From Nitrospirales bacterium (GTDB lineage Bacteria; Nitrospirota; Nitrospiria; Nitrospirales; UBA8639): a stretch of 64,000 bases of DNA. Below the pieces are notes generated by a model. It was not told where the DNA came from and ran no database searches. It saw only the letters and a list, made by a program, of their open reading frames with translations. Below are positions 38,225-47,189 of the stretch, in pieces. Where the stretch lies: positions 62,001-126,000 of the forward strand of contig JAJDBM010000040.1 of NCBI GenBank assembly GCA_029261355.1, read 5' to 3'. Each line of letters starts with the position of its first letter. Position 1 is the stretch's first letter. Position numbers and translations under genes: made by a program.

Positions 38225-39691
38225 ATGAAGTCATCGTTGACATTAGGGGCTCTTGGAGCCGCCGCTATGTTATTGGGGCAGTTTGGGTTTATGGATAATG
38301 TTCATGCAGCAGGACGTGGGGTCTCTGATTCAGTAACTCCTGTGTCCGTCCTCACAGCAGAAGACATTAACAAAATAGTCGATATGCGCGTGGAACAACG
38401 GGTCCAAGAAATTTTAGGCCCCCAATCCACTCCTCCTCCAAGCAGTGATCTGTTTGACACTCCTCAAATGGGACAAACAACTCAATCACCTATTCGCGGC
38501 GTAGAACAAAAGAAGATCGACGGTGTCGATTGGGTCACAGGTGGTAGCGTGTTGCAGGGTGGACGAACGATTTACGCCAAACCCTTTGTTCGTGCACCAA
38601 AGACGATTGTCGGTGGGTACATGGATTTCACTATCAGCGATTGTAATGGGGGCACTCAAGACTGCTCGCGCGGCTTGGAGTTTGATCAAGAACGCTTTGT
38701 CCCATTCTTTTACTCGCAAGTCACTGATCGGCTTAGTGTTGCGGCAGAAGTAGAGATTGAACATGGAGGCCCTCAAGGCAACCAAGGTGATGGAGACGTC
38801 AAAATCGAATTCGCCACCATGGACTACCGTTTTACTGACTGGTTCAATTTCAGAGGTGGAATTATTTTGATTCCTTTAGGCAGATTTAACCTCATCCATG
38901 ACTCGCCATTAAATGACCTTCCGTTACGTCCCATGGTCACCAGACGGGTTATCCCTTCGACGTTTGCTGAGTCCGGCCTTGGATTCTTTGGTACGGTCTA
39001 TCCAACAGCTCTCTCCAAAGTTGACTATGAATTCTACATTACCCAAGGTTTTGATGGCGGAACAGGAAACGCTATTTCGGAAAGTTCTGGCCTTCGGTCA
39101 TCTCGCGGTAGCTTCAAAGACGACAATAATGAGAATAAAGCCATTGTCAGTCGGATTTCCGTCAGCCCGATCCTTGGCATAGAGGTCGCCGGTTCGGTCC
39201 ATCATAGTAAATACGATGATAATAGCAATGATAGTCTAACCATTTGGGCCATAGATGGATTACTCCAGCGCGGTCCCTTTGAACTTATGGGAGAAGCCGC
39301 ATGGGCCCGTATTGGCGGTGGAAGCTCTAACCCAATAGCACCGACAACAACATCAGCAGGAACCCCACCGAATAGAATGTCAGGCTACTACGTCCAGGGC
39401 AACTACCACTTTATGCCAGAATTTTTGAAACAATGGGCTCCCTCACACTTCACTGACGCCTCGACATTCACGGCCGTCGTGCGATGGGGACAGGTCGATA
39501 CCAATACGCAGTCCAGCACGAACAGACGTGAAATTGACCGCCTAACCTTAGGAGTTAATTTCCGACCGGTAGAAGATGCAGTTTTCAAGTTTGCCTATAC
39601 CTTCAATGATCATAATGGATTTGGGGAAGGTTCACCTTCTGACCCAGGGGCCGCGAATGGTTGGCAATTTAGTATGGCCACTTACTTCTAA
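38225..39691 (+). CDS. Outer-membrane porin (phosphate-selective porin-like)
   Basis: A 488-residue barrel. ATG at 38225 follows GGAGG at 7 bp; the upstream ATG at 38207 does not. Signal peptide ends VHAAGRG. A short coiled-coil-like region (VDMRVEQRVQEIL) at about residue 55 is typical of OprP/OprO-like porins. Then come strand pairs such as FFYSQVTDRLSVAAEVEIEH and WFNFRGGIILIPLGRFNLIH. It ends with WQFSMATYF, an aromatic C-terminus. Probably the first gene of porin-lipoprotein-FMN-binding-membrane protein, ended by the terminator at 41464. Confidence 0.82.
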   Translation: MKSSLTLGALGAAAMLLGQFGFMDNVHAAGRGVSDSVTPVSVLTAEDINKIVDMRVEQRVQEILGPQSTPPPSSDLFDTPQMGQTTQSPIRGVEQKKIDGVDWVTGGSVLQGGRTIYAKPFVRAPKTIVGGYMDFTISDCNGGTQDCSRGLEFDQERFVPFFYSQVTDRLSVAAEVEIEHGGPQGNQGDGDVKIEFATMDYRFTDWFNFRGGIILIPLGRFNLIHDSPLNDLPLRPMVTRRVIPSTFAESGLGFFGTVYPTALSKVDYEFYITQGFDGGTGNAISESSGLRSSRGSFKDDNNENKAIVSRISVSPILGIEVAGSVHHSKYDDNSNDSLTIWAIDGLLQRGPFELMGEAAWARIGGGSSNPIAPTTTSAGTPPNRMSGYYVQGNYHFMPEFLKQWAPSHFTDASTFTAVVRWGQVDTNTQSSTNRREIDRLTLGVNFRPVEDAVFKFAYTFNDHNGFGEGSPSDPGAANGWQFSMATYF

Positions 39692-39733
39692 GAATGTTTT
39701 AGTGAAATAAGATAGAAAAGACTCTGACAAGTC

Positions 39734-40168
39734 ATGTTTAAGAAGATCATCATTTTTAGTATTCTGTCTCTGATGAACTTTGGGTGTGTCTCTTTGATGG
39801 ACACACCCAAAGTGTCCACCACATGCTCTTTTGACGAGGCATGGAGTGAAACCTTAGCCAGCGTTGATGAATTTGAATTACGTCAAATTGATAAAACCAG
39901 CGGAATTATTGAAACAGATTGGATTGGGCTCAAATCTAAAAGAAAAGCCGGTGCCCTTCAGCGAGATGTAAACGAAGAACGTGCTCGCTTCGTCATTACC
40001 ATTCAGCCAGCACAAGGAACGCATATCGTAACCATACTGCAAAATCGAGAGTTTTGGTCACCTATGGGAAATCAATATCGAAACTGGCGACGTATTTCAG
40101 CTAATAAAGAAGAAGAACAGCGACTCGCGGCACGAATTCAGAAACGCTTACACGCGAAAGGTTGTTAA
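39734..40168 (+). CDS. Small lipoprotein, unknown
   Basis: A 144-residue lipoprotein: signal with lipobox MNFGC (Cys near residue 18). The mature part contains CSFDEAWSETLASVDEF, then IDKTSGIIETDWIG and a charged C-terminus, a pattern reminiscent of BamC-like repeats. It begins 42 bp after the porin stop and ends 2 bp before the FMN-binding gene, so it belongs to that operon. Role unknown. Confidence 0.75.
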   Translation: MFKKIIIFSILSLMNFGCVSLMDTPKVSTTCSFDEAWSETLASVDEFELRQIDKTSGIIETDWIGLKSKRKAGALQRDVNEERARFVITIQPAQGTHIVTILQNREFWSPMGNQYRNWRRISANKEEEQRLAARIQKRLHAKGC

Positions 40169-40170
40169 TC

Positions 40171-40878
40171 ATGGACATTCGGGCTTTTCACCTCACATTT
40201 CTTATCGGACTACTCACATTCTTTATGATGACCGTGGCTCCCCATTCCCTCTTTGCTCAAGTGCCACAGGAACGGATTTGGGACCACGAGCTAAAGCGAT
40301 GGTTGAATGCAAAAGAACTTGGGCATATGGAAGTGTACTTCACAGAAGACGACGCGGCCAAAGTGATGTTCCCAGAGTCTGACCTTATCCGAAAGGAAAT
40401 CCTCCCGCTCAACGCAGACAAAAAAACCCTTGTCCAAGAACGCATTGGTTGGAAATTTCCAGAAGAATCCTTCACCGTCTATATTGGTGAAACAAAAGGT
40501 CAAGTTGATGGATATGCCATTGTCCAAAATACCATAGGCAAACATCGACCGATTACCTATATGGTCGGCGTTGATCCAGAAGGAGAAGTCACAAACTTTG
40601 AAGTGCTGATCTATCGTGAAGCCCGCGGTAACGAGATCAAGACCAAACGGTTTAACTATCAATATCAAGGTAAAGATGTTCGTGACCCCATTCGTATTAA
40701 TAGCGACATTATCAATATTTCTGGTGCCACCATGTCAGTACGTTCGGCCAGTGCCGGAGTCAAGCGCGTCTTGGTGTTGGTCAATGAATTTTATCTAAAA
40801 CCCTTGGGGATAGGCACTGATACTCTTGTCGCTGGAAATAACGAAAAAGGGTTCCTGGAATCTCTTTTAGGGTTTTGA
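40171..40878 (+). CDS. Periplasmic FMN-binding domain protein
   Basis: A 235-residue exported protein (signal ends SLFAQVPQE). The FMN-binding domain (about residues 95-215) contains GYAIVQNTIGKHRPITYMVG and the flavinylation motif ISGATMSVRS; the Thr near residue 187 is the expected site for covalent FMN added by ApbE. Similar domains occur in RnfG/NqrC and in stand-alone flavoproteins used for extracytosolic electron transfer. ATG at 40171 is taken instead of TTG at 40162. Neighbours: porin, lipoprotein and a four-helix membrane protein; apbE 3 kb upstream. Confidence 0.88.
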   Translation: MDIRAFHLTFLIGLLTFFMMTVAPHSLFAQVPQERIWDHELKRWLNAKELGHMEVYFTEDDAAKVMFPESDLIRKEILPLNADKKTLVQERIGWKFPEESFTVYIGETKGQVDGYAIVQNTIGKHRPITYMVGVDPEGEVTNFEVLIYREARGNEIKTKRFNYQYQGKDVRDPIRINSDIINISGATMSVRSASAGVKRVLVLVNEFYLKPLGIGTDTLVAGNNEKGFLESLLGF

Positions 40879-40895
40879 ATGACGCGTGAAGCTGA

Positions 40896-41411
40896 ATGCG
40901 AAATTTTAATACACGGTTTCGACTTCGCGACACCGACAAACAGATTCGATTGGTTTACACCTGGTTCCTTCTCATTATGCTGGCCGGCTTCATCTTTACC
41001 TTTGTCTGGGCTCATAGTATGACTGACCTCTCGCCAAAAGGGCTTGCTCAACATTATCGAGGCTCCGATGCCAACTTTGGCGAACCCATGTCATTTGGAC
41101 AATTAGCAGAAACCACGCATTTCCACTTATTTACCATGCCTGTTGTTTTTTTGATTATGGTCCATGTCTTGTTTTTGACGATGGCCAGTCCATTCACGAA
41201 GATAGCCACCACATGGATGTCGTTTCTTGGAGTCACTTTGGATTTAATTTCCCCCTGGCTTATTACCTATGTGTCACCAGTCTATGTCTTGACCATGCTT
41301 GCTGGGGACATAATGATGACTCTTGGATTCATAGTCATGTTTTTTATCCCCATGCGCGAAATGTGGTTCCACAAGAAAGCGTTAGACTATAACAGCGATT
41401 TTGACGACTAA
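40896..41411 (+). CDS. Four-helix inner-membrane protein, partner of the FMN-binding protein
   Basis: A 171-residue protein with four predicted helices (LVYTWFLLIMLAGFIFTFVW; FTMPVVFLIMVHVLFLTMA; WMSFLGVTLDLISPWLI; VLTMLAGDIMMTLGFIVMF). His residues in TTHFHLF and LIMVHVLF lie near or in helix 2 and could ligate heme or quinone, but there is no classic cytochrome b motif. No family recognised. It is 17 bp after the FMN-binding gene and last in the operon. A membrane electron donor to the flavoprotein is inference. Confidence 0.8.
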   Translation: MRNFNTRFRLRDTDKQIRLVYTWFLLIMLAGFIFTFVWAHSMTDLSPKGLAQHYRGSDANFGEPMSFGQLAETTHFHLFTMPVVFLIMVHVLFLTMASPFTKIATTWMSFLGVTLDLISPWLITYVSPVYVLTMLAGDIMMTLGFIVMFFIPMREMWFHKKALDYNSDFDD

Positions 41412-41463
41412 GTATCGATTCACCTAGGCACGAATAATCCATCAGGCCAGAGACCTTGAGTCC

Positions 41464-41505
41464 AGAGCCCATGAGAGTTCCCTTACTCTCATGGGCTCTT
41501 TTTTA
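41464..41505 (+). terminator. Rho-independent terminator of the porin/FMN operon
   Basis: AGAGCCCATGAGAG and CTCTCATGGGCTCT flank an 8-base loop, followed by TTTTTTA. A perfect 14-bp stem. Confidence 0.95.
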
Positions 41506-41544
41506 TTCGAATTTGAGGGGCGGACCCATCATTCGCTTCAAAGA

Positions 41545-41572
41545 GCGGGGGATCTCCTCCTGGATCCCCCGC
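41545..41572. other. GC-rich hairpin
   Basis: GCGGGGGATC and GATCCCCCGC, perfect 10-bp arms with an 8-base loop, about 90 bp before the di-heme protein gene. No T-run. A second small inverted repeat (AAATAC/GTATTT, 41585-41603) follows. Possible operator or mRNA-end structure. Confidence 0.5.
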
Positions 41573-41663
41573 CCCTCATTCCAAAAATACTTTAAAGGTA
41601 TTTCATAGATTCATATTCTTACTTTTTTCTTTCATCCTTTATTCTCTTACGGAGGTGCGTCAC

Positions 41664-43415
41664 ATGGGCACGAAAAAACATGTACTCATACATTCCCTGA
41701 CAGTCTTGGGGCTTTTATTGACATTAAGCGGAACGCTGATCGCCCCTCAAGCCTTTTCCCAAGAAATCGAAGAACTAGATCCTGCTGAAATCTCAAATGG
41801 TGAACGCTTATTTTTAGAGACTCGATTTGCACAATTCTTTAAAACTTTTATAGACAACGGGGGCGACACCAATACACCTCTGAGCCAAGGTGATCCATCA
41901 CTTGATAAGGCCGTGAATTGGCAAGTGACACCTGATCAATTTGCCGATGGTCCATTCGCAGGACAATCCATGAATTGTCGAAGTTGTCATTTTGTTGATG
42001 AGCTCGGAGTAGAAGATCCATTAATTGGATACGGAATGCGCACCTACTCTGACTTCTCCCGCCGTAGTCCTATCCCTGCTAGAGAAGATGGAAAAACCGT
42101 CACCGTACGCAATTCCCCTTCACTCGTGAATGCCTCTCTCCGACGAAAAAACTTTTTTTTACATTTTGATGCAGAATTCAAGACCATGGTCGATTTAGTC
42201 AAAGGCACTCTGAGCGGACGTAATTACGGCTGGCTGGCCGGGGAAGGTACGGCGGCCATTACCCACGTCGCTCGCATCGTTCGCGAGGACGATGGAACCG
42301 GAGATTTGGCATCAGAATTCGAATCGTTATCCTACTCAACTCTCCTCACAGGAACGGATCCAACACTACCAGAGGGATTTAAACTTCCAGAAGAGTTTCG
42401 AGTCGATGTCGCCAATGCCACGGATGAAGAACTTTTCCAAGCAGTTTCTAAACTCATTGCCGCCTACACAGAAGATCTTGCGTTTTCACAAGATGACGAT
42501 GGTAATTTCAACCTCTCTCCCTATGATGTATTTTTAGAAACGAATGAATTGCCAAGACAACCAAGGAAGTGGGAATCTGATATTTCCTATAGCAAACGCC
42601 TTCTTCGAAAGGTAAAAAGGTTAGAACAAAAAGGACTGATCCAGTTTGTTACCACAAATGAAGGAAGCTTTGAGTTTCATGAGCAGCCCTTTGTCTTTGG
42701 TGAAAAAGAATTGCAAGGGCTTAAAATATTTTTTAAAGGGAAAAATCGTCAGTTGCGGCCAAGTGACCTGACTCAAGGTAAAATAGGAAACTGCACAGCC
42801 TGTCATGCCGCTCCTAACTTTACCGACTTTCAATTGCACAATACAGGCATTGCCCAAGCCGAATATGATGGCATTCATGGAGCGGGATCTTTTGCCAATC
42901 TCGACATCCCTGGCCTCTGGCGACGCATCCATAATCCCAATGCCTTTCTTCCCGCCACCGAACAACATCCCACTGCCCAAGAGCCATTTCGTGCGGTTCC
43001 CTCCGCCCCTACTCCTCAACAGACGGATTTAGGCGTGTGGAATATTTTCGCCAATCCAGACTTCCCAAAAACACAACCTCAAATCTGGCGCACTCTCTGC
43101 AAGGACGTACTAAACGGAAACTTCCATGTGTGGAATATTATCCGACACTGTCGACCAAGTCGCTTACTTCCTAAATCCATTGCACGCTTTAAAACGCCAG
43201 GCCTTCGCGACCTCAGCCATTCAGCTCCGTTCAGCCATACGGGACAAGCAGATACGCTAGACGATGTAATTCGTGGCTATATTAATAATTCAGAATTACG
43301 ACGAGAAGGCGAGCTTCGTAACGGAGATCGGCAACTCAAAGGAATCGCTCTCATAGAAGAAGATATCGCTCCGTTGACAGCGTTCCTGAAATCACTCAAT
43401 GAAGACTATAATTAA
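41664..43415 (+). CDS. Di-heme cytochrome c peroxidase/MauG-like secreted protein
   Basis: A 583-residue periplasmic protein. ATG at 41664 follows GGAGG at 8 bp; signal ends PQAFSQE. Two heme c motifs: CRSCH (about residue 108) and CTACH (about residue 377). The C-terminal segment FKTPGLRDLSHSAPFSHTGQ followed by TLDDVIRGYI is the peroxidase/MauG signature. It is much longer than bacterial CcpA-type peroxidases (about 330), with a large insert between the hemes. Paired with a PEP-CTERM gene 15 bp downstream. Substrate unknown. Confidence 0.85.
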   Translation: MGTKKHVLIHSLTVLGLLLTLSGTLIAPQAFSQEIEELDPAEISNGERLFLETRFAQFFKTFIDNGGDTNTPLSQGDPSLDKAVNWQVTPDQFADGPFAGQSMNCRSCHFVDELGVEDPLIGYGMRTYSDFSRRSPIPAREDGKTVTVRNSPSLVNASLRRKNFFLHFDAEFKTMVDLVKGTLSGRNYGWLAGEGTAAITHVARIVREDDGTGDLASEFESLSYSTLLTGTDPTLPEGFKLPEEFRVDVANATDEELFQAVSKLIAAYTEDLAFSQDDDGNFNLSPYDVFLETNELPRQPRKWESDISYSKRLLRKVKRLEQKGLIQFVTTNEGSFEFHEQPFVFGEKELQGLKIFFKGKNRQLRPSDLTQGKIGNCTACHAAPNFTDFQLHNTGIAQAEYDGIHGAGSFANLDIPGLWRRIHNPNAFLPATEQHPTAQEPFRAVPSAPTPQQTDLGVWNIFANPDFPKTQPQIWRTLCKDVLNGNFHVWNIIRHCRPSRLLPKSIARFKTPGLRDLSHSAPFSHTGQADTLDDVIRGYINNSELRREGELRNGDRQLKGIALIEEDIAPLTAFLKSLNEDYN

Positions 43416-43430
43416 GTGAGGGTCTACCTA

Positions 43431-44174
43431 ATGCGCTTAAGTCTAAAACATGTGAAAAAAAACAAAATGCTCGCATCAAGCATTACTCTCTTCATCCTCA
43501 TGACCTTCACTGGACTATCTTCCGCGACGGCAAGTAGTATTGCCGCCGCGGACATTTATGCTCAGCTGACATTCACAAAACTACCTAACGATATCGAGTT
43601 AGTTCTCATCGACTCCTTTGGCGTAATTGACACCTTTGAAAACGGCAACGGGTCAGCAGTCGCTCAAGCTCCAGATCCACTGGACTTGGCGAATGGATTT
43701 CAATTCGAAGCAAATGCGATTACCACATCATCTCCCACCGGATCTGCATTTGCGGTTGGTGCTGCATTTGGAAGCTTCGACCTCATCAATACAACACCCA
43801 ACCCAATAGACGTGGACTTCACAGTCATGTACGACTGGACCATACTGGGATTTGTTGATGATTCAAGCCTTGAGCAGGCTTTGTCCGAAATTGCCTTGGA
43901 TGTCTTCATCAATGATGTCTCACTTACACCAATCAGGGAAGGGAACATCACCCCATCCAATTTTAGTATGGAATCTGGAAGCGGAGTCCAAGGTACGACC
44001 ATCACGCAAGTGTTTTCTGATTTTTCCATCCCAGCCGGGACGACATTTATCGATGTGGCAGTAGCGGCTCAAGCAGAAGCCACATCGGCAACGGTTCCCG
44101 AACCATCGACGTTCATTCTTTTGGGGTCTGGGATTGCTGGACTCGCCATCTACCAGAGGAGAAGGAAATCATGA
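43431..44174 (+). CDS. PEP-CTERM sorting-domain protein
   Basis: A 247-residue exported protein. Start at 43431 (MRLSLKHVKKN), with GAGGG upstream; GTG at 43416 is an alternative. Signal ends SSATASS. The body is low in Lys and rich in Asp, Ser and Thr, with predicted beta strands. It ends with VPEPSTFILLGSGIAGLAIY plus a basic tail, the canonical PEP-CTERM signal for exosortase processing. The exosortase is not in the window. Cotranscribed with the di-heme protein. Confidence 0.92.
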   Translation: MRLSLKHVKKNKMLASSITLFILMTFTGLSSATASSIAAADIYAQLTFTKLPNDIELVLIDSFGVIDTFENGNGSAVAQAPDPLDLANGFQFEANAITTSSPTGSAFAVGAAFGSFDLINTTPNPIDVDFTVMYDWTILGFVDDSSLEQALSEIALDVFINDVSLTPIREGNITPSNFSMESGSGVQGTTITQVFSDFSIPAGTTFIDVAVAAQAEATSATVPEPSTFILLGSGIAGLAIYQRRRKS

Positions 44175-44233
44175 GAACTCACGTCAACAATGATGATTTC
44201 CCAATATGTGTAGGGAAAGAGCAAGCGCACATA

Positions 44234-44258
44234 GAGCAGTCATGACATAAGACTGCTC
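44234..44258 (+). terminator. Hairpin after the PEP-CTERM gene
   Basis: GAGCAGTC and GACTGCTC arms around a 9-base loop, followed by ATATTTCTCTTT. It probably ends the di-heme/PEP-CTERM transcript; a second, better terminator lies 40 bp on. Confidence 0.65.
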
Positions 44259-44294
44259 ATATTTCTCTTTAGCGGCCCGCGGCCTTTTGATCCC

Positions 44295-44335
44295 AGAGCC
44301 CAAAGTACAGAATTACTTTGGGCTCTTGTGTTTTT
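44295..44335 (+). terminator. Second terminator downstream of the PEP-CTERM gene
   Basis: AGAGCCCAAAGTA and TACTTTGGGCTCT (44295-44307, 44314-44326), then TGTGTTTTT. A perfect 13-bp stem. Confidence 0.9.
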
Positions 44336-44455
44336 CAACAGCGACATGGTGTTGAGCGGAGAAAACCGAGAGAACATCACACATTCACTGGCACTCCGGC
44401 ACAACAACGGATCGATAGTGACCGTCAATAAAAGCAGAAATAGAGGAGAACAATC

Positions 44456-44995
44456 ATGACAACATCTTCCCTGACCTTCTCTCAGCCACAATCTCATAGA
44501 AACGGTGAACATGACCTGATACAAGAGTTCCGTGAATATACGGAAAACTGGGTCAAGCGAATGAGGCTCCTACAACCGACCAATGAACCGCAGGCCATTG
44601 CCCGTGAAGTCGTGGACGAATTGTTTCTCCACATGTTCAATTTTTCTCCCACCCTCAATCCCCTTCCACGACAGATCCATGACTTCATCGTGTCAAACCT
44701 CCGCCAAGGTGTGACGTTGAGAGACCTTTCAAAGTTCCTTGGATATTCAGAGAAATACTGCTCAGAACTCTTTCAGACCCACATGGGAGAACCGTTTTCT
44801 CTCTATCTCAAACGCGTACGGATTGAAAAGGCCAAGCGATTGCTTGAAGATGATAGTATCGGACTCACATCCATCGCCGACGCCTTAGGGTTTGGTGATC
44901 AGTTCGCCTTTAGCCACTTTTTCAAGAAGGCCACAGGGCAATCCCCTCGACAATTTCGCACAAACGTTCAGCATACGCTTCAAGTCAATCCATGA
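44456..44995 (+). CDS. AraC-family transcriptional regulator
   Basis: A 179-residue DNA-binding protein. C-terminal AraC/XylS double helix-turn-helix in about residues 75-175: VTLRDLSKFLGYSEKYCSEL, then FSLYLKRVRIEKAKRLLEDD, then SIADALGFGDQFAFSHFFKK with the FKKATGQSPRQFR signature. The N-terminal part is short and lacks a cupin ligand-binding domain. GAGGAG precedes the start. Target genes unknown; flanked by the di-heme/PEP-CTERM pair and a cytochrome gene. Confidence 0.93.
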   Translation: MTTSSLTFSQPQSHRNGEHDLIQEFREYTENWVKRMRLLQPTNEPQAIAREVVDELFLHMFNFSPTLNPLPRQIHDFIVSNLRQGVTLRDLSKFLGYSEKYCSELFQTHMGEPFSLYLKRVRIEKAKRLLEDDSIGLTSIADALGFGDQFAFSHFFKKATGQSPRQFRTNVQHTLQVNP

Positions 44996-45132
44996 AAATA
45001 TGCTACACTCCCCATCTCAAATTTATGAAAAAAAACAATGCGAAGGTAGAAACAAAAAGGGGTAAACCCTCTACGCGGAGCGACACGGTCTCATCACCAC
45101 ATCGCCTCAAACGGGACGGCCCCTTTGCGTAG

Positions 45133-45501
45133 CTACTTTACCGTCTCACTTAAAGTTCGAATATAGGCCAGCACGTCACGAATTTCCTGTGCAGAGAGTA
45201 AGGACTTCCAAGCCGGCATGCCTTTATCAGGTATCCCATTGCTAATTTCTGATAAAAGTTCAGAGTCGGAATCATTACGTACATCCTCACTAGTCAAATC
45301 TGCAGGAGGCACACTGAGATACGCTCCTGTGGGGCCATCCCCTTTTCCACTCTCCCCATGGCAAGACGCACAATTGGTTTGAAACACCGTACGACCATTC
45401 CGAGCATCTGAGGTCCCATCCGCAGCCCTCGCCGTTTGCTCCTCGACAGACACAGTCAAAAACAAAGCGCCAGTCAACATGAATACAGACACAAGCCTCA
45501 T
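45133..45501 (-). CDS. Class I cytochrome c, small soluble
   Basis: A 122-residue periplasmic cytochrome. Signal peptide ends TARAADG. Single heme motif CASCHGESGKGDGP (about residue 44) with the distal Met ligand in GMPAWKSLLS (about residue 94), and a final helix IRDVLAYIRTL. A standard one-heme electron carrier. Single gene, convergent with the AraC gene. Confidence 0.95.
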   Translation of the reverse strand: MRLVSVFMLTGALFLTVSVEEQTARAADGTSDARNGRTVFQTNCASCHGESGKGDGPTGAYLSVPPADLTSEDVRNDSDSELLSEISNGIPDKGMPAWKSLLSAQEIRDVLAYIRTLSETVK

Positions 45502-45736
45502 AGACTTTCTCCTTCCTAAACATACAAGAGAGAACCCCTGTCAGAGTCTCCAGTCAGATCTAAAAATTCGCATCCACCCTATCGTACTACAGAATTCGCC
45601 AATCAAACACTACCCTGTTAGTCAAGACCCACGGTGAGAGACTAACCGGAATAAGACATCAACTCAAACAGGAATTCGAACATGTTTTTCCGGCATATCA
45701 ACATGTCGAAACGGTGATTGCTGATGATACATTTAT

Positions 45737-45761
45737 ATTGATTTTGAAAATCGAAATCAAT
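45737..45761. promoter_or_regulatory. Fur-box-like palindrome upstream of tonB
   Basis: Arms ATTGATTT and AAATCAAT (perfect complements) surround TGAAAATCG. Inside it, 45740-45758 matches the 19-bp Fur consensus at 13 positions. It lies 44 bp before the tonB ATG, where a repressor would block transcription. Confidence 0.55.
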
Positions 45762-45804
45762 AAAGACCCGTACGCCTTAATATATACCTGAGTCTGGTGA
45801 TTTC

Positions 45805-47019
45805 ATGAAATCTCACGTTCTCATTCACAAAAGAATATCCAGGACCAATGTCTTGACCTGGACAGGATCTCTCTTCTTGCATGGAGTATTAATACTTGCC
45901 TCTCTCTCGTTTCTGACTCCCACACCTGCCAATCAGGCTTCCGAAACGCTCAAATGGAACGTCTCACTTATTCAACCCACACCATCTTCCGTTCCAACCG
46001 AGCACGTGCAAACAGTCACACGTCCATCACCGTCACGCCACACGACTCTTTCACGTCCTCTGCAGCATCGACACGTCGTCGCACACCGTCCCATACAACG
46101 AGAGCAGCCGTCTACCCATAAGACGGCTGCCCGTCCTCAACAAAATCACAAGCCGATCAAGACTCAGCATACACCGAAACGAGCACCCACACCTCCGAAT
46201 TTATTACCAACACAAATGGCACAAGCCCTAACCACTGTGTCGACCAAACTGACGAACAGACAACAGGTCGCCCCAGGGAAAACATCAACGCCATCCAGAT
46301 CACTCCCTCATTTTCAGTCTTCTCCTCAGACTGTTCGAGCGCAGGTACCGCAAAATGTTCGCGCCTCTCAGCATAAAGTAACCACAGTGGCCGTCAAATC
46401 AGCTCAAATGGGACAACCCAAGCAATTCATCAAAATGGCAGAAACATCACGCAAGGCCATCACAACAATGACCTCCACTGTGCAAACTCATAGCAAGCAA
46501 GCACAACCACATCAACAGGCCATCATTCAATCGAGCAACCGGCGACGGATTGCCCCAACAACCCAAGGGATACAACGCCAACTACAACAAACAGTCAGGT
46601 ATACCGGTTCAACCCAACGACACATAACGAAAGAACTACGACATCGCTCACAGACTTCTTCTCGTAAACAAGTGGCTACTAAGCCGAGACAACGGGCGTC
46701 ATCTGACAAAACCGTCACGTCGGATCAACTCTCGGGTGAAGCCCTTGCGTTCCTCAAACTCCTTCGTGAGAAAATTGAAAGACACCGCAAATATCCACGT
46801 GTGGCCAAACGACTAGGGTATCAAGGAACCACGACTGTCTCATTTGCTATATCGCATCAAGGAACTTTGACGGTATTACAAGTAGCTGATCCGTCAGGGC
46901 ATTCCATGTTAGACGAAGCGGCTTTAACAGCCGTTCAGCGCATCATGCCCTTAAAACCACCGGCAATGATCGGAGGCACACTCATAGAAATTCCAGTGGC
47001 ATTCGAATTGACACGGTAA
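45805..47019 (+). CDS. tonB: TonB-like energy transducer
   Basis: A 404-residue protein that links the inner-membrane proton motive force to outer-membrane receptors. One N-terminal anchor (VLTWTGSLFLHGVLILASLSF) with the HG-x-x-L-type start. A very long Pro/Gln/Thr/Arg-rich periplasmic spacer (about 50-300) differs from the usual Pro-Lys repeats. C-terminal domain about 320-404: HRKYPRVAKRLGYQGTTTVSF and ADPSGHSMLDEAALTAVQRI, the TonB_C fold. Followed by an unknown periplasmic protein, ExbB and ExbD. Probable Fur control from the upstream palindrome. Confidence 0.9.
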   Translation: MKSHVLIHKRISRTNVLTWTGSLFLHGVLILASLSFLTPTPANQASETLKWNVSLIQPTPSSVPTEHVQTVTRPSPSRHTTLSRPLQHRHVVAHRPIQREQPSTHKTAARPQQNHKPIKTQHTPKRAPTPPNLLPTQMAQALTTVSTKLTNRQQVAPGKTSTPSRSLPHFQSSPQTVRAQVPQNVRASQHKVTTVAVKSAQMGQPKQFIKMAETSRKAITTMTSTVQTHSKQAQPHQQAIIQSSNRRRIAPTTQGIQRQLQQTVRYTGSTQRHITKELRHRSQTSSRKQVATKPRQRASSDKTVTSDQLSGEALAFLKLLREKIERHRKYPRVAKRLGYQGTTTVSFAISHQGTLTVLQVADPSGHSMLDEAALTAVQRIMPLKPPAMIGGTLIEIPVAFELTR

Positions 47020-47189
47020 AATCAAGACAGATTCACTCATCCGTCAGGAGTAGTTAAAATCTTCAGCGACAGGGCTGTGAGTCAAACGGAAACAACAATC
47101 ACCAAGTGAACAAAAGGTTGAGAACAGGTTGACTCGTACATCTCAGTTTGAAATTTACCCATTTTTTATTTTTCTGAAAGGACATCATC

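Noticed and set aside
45570-45790. Open plus-strand frame of about 70 codons before tonB
   Set aside because: No start codon, overlaps the Fur-like palindrome and has no recognisable motif; could be a relic but not supportable.
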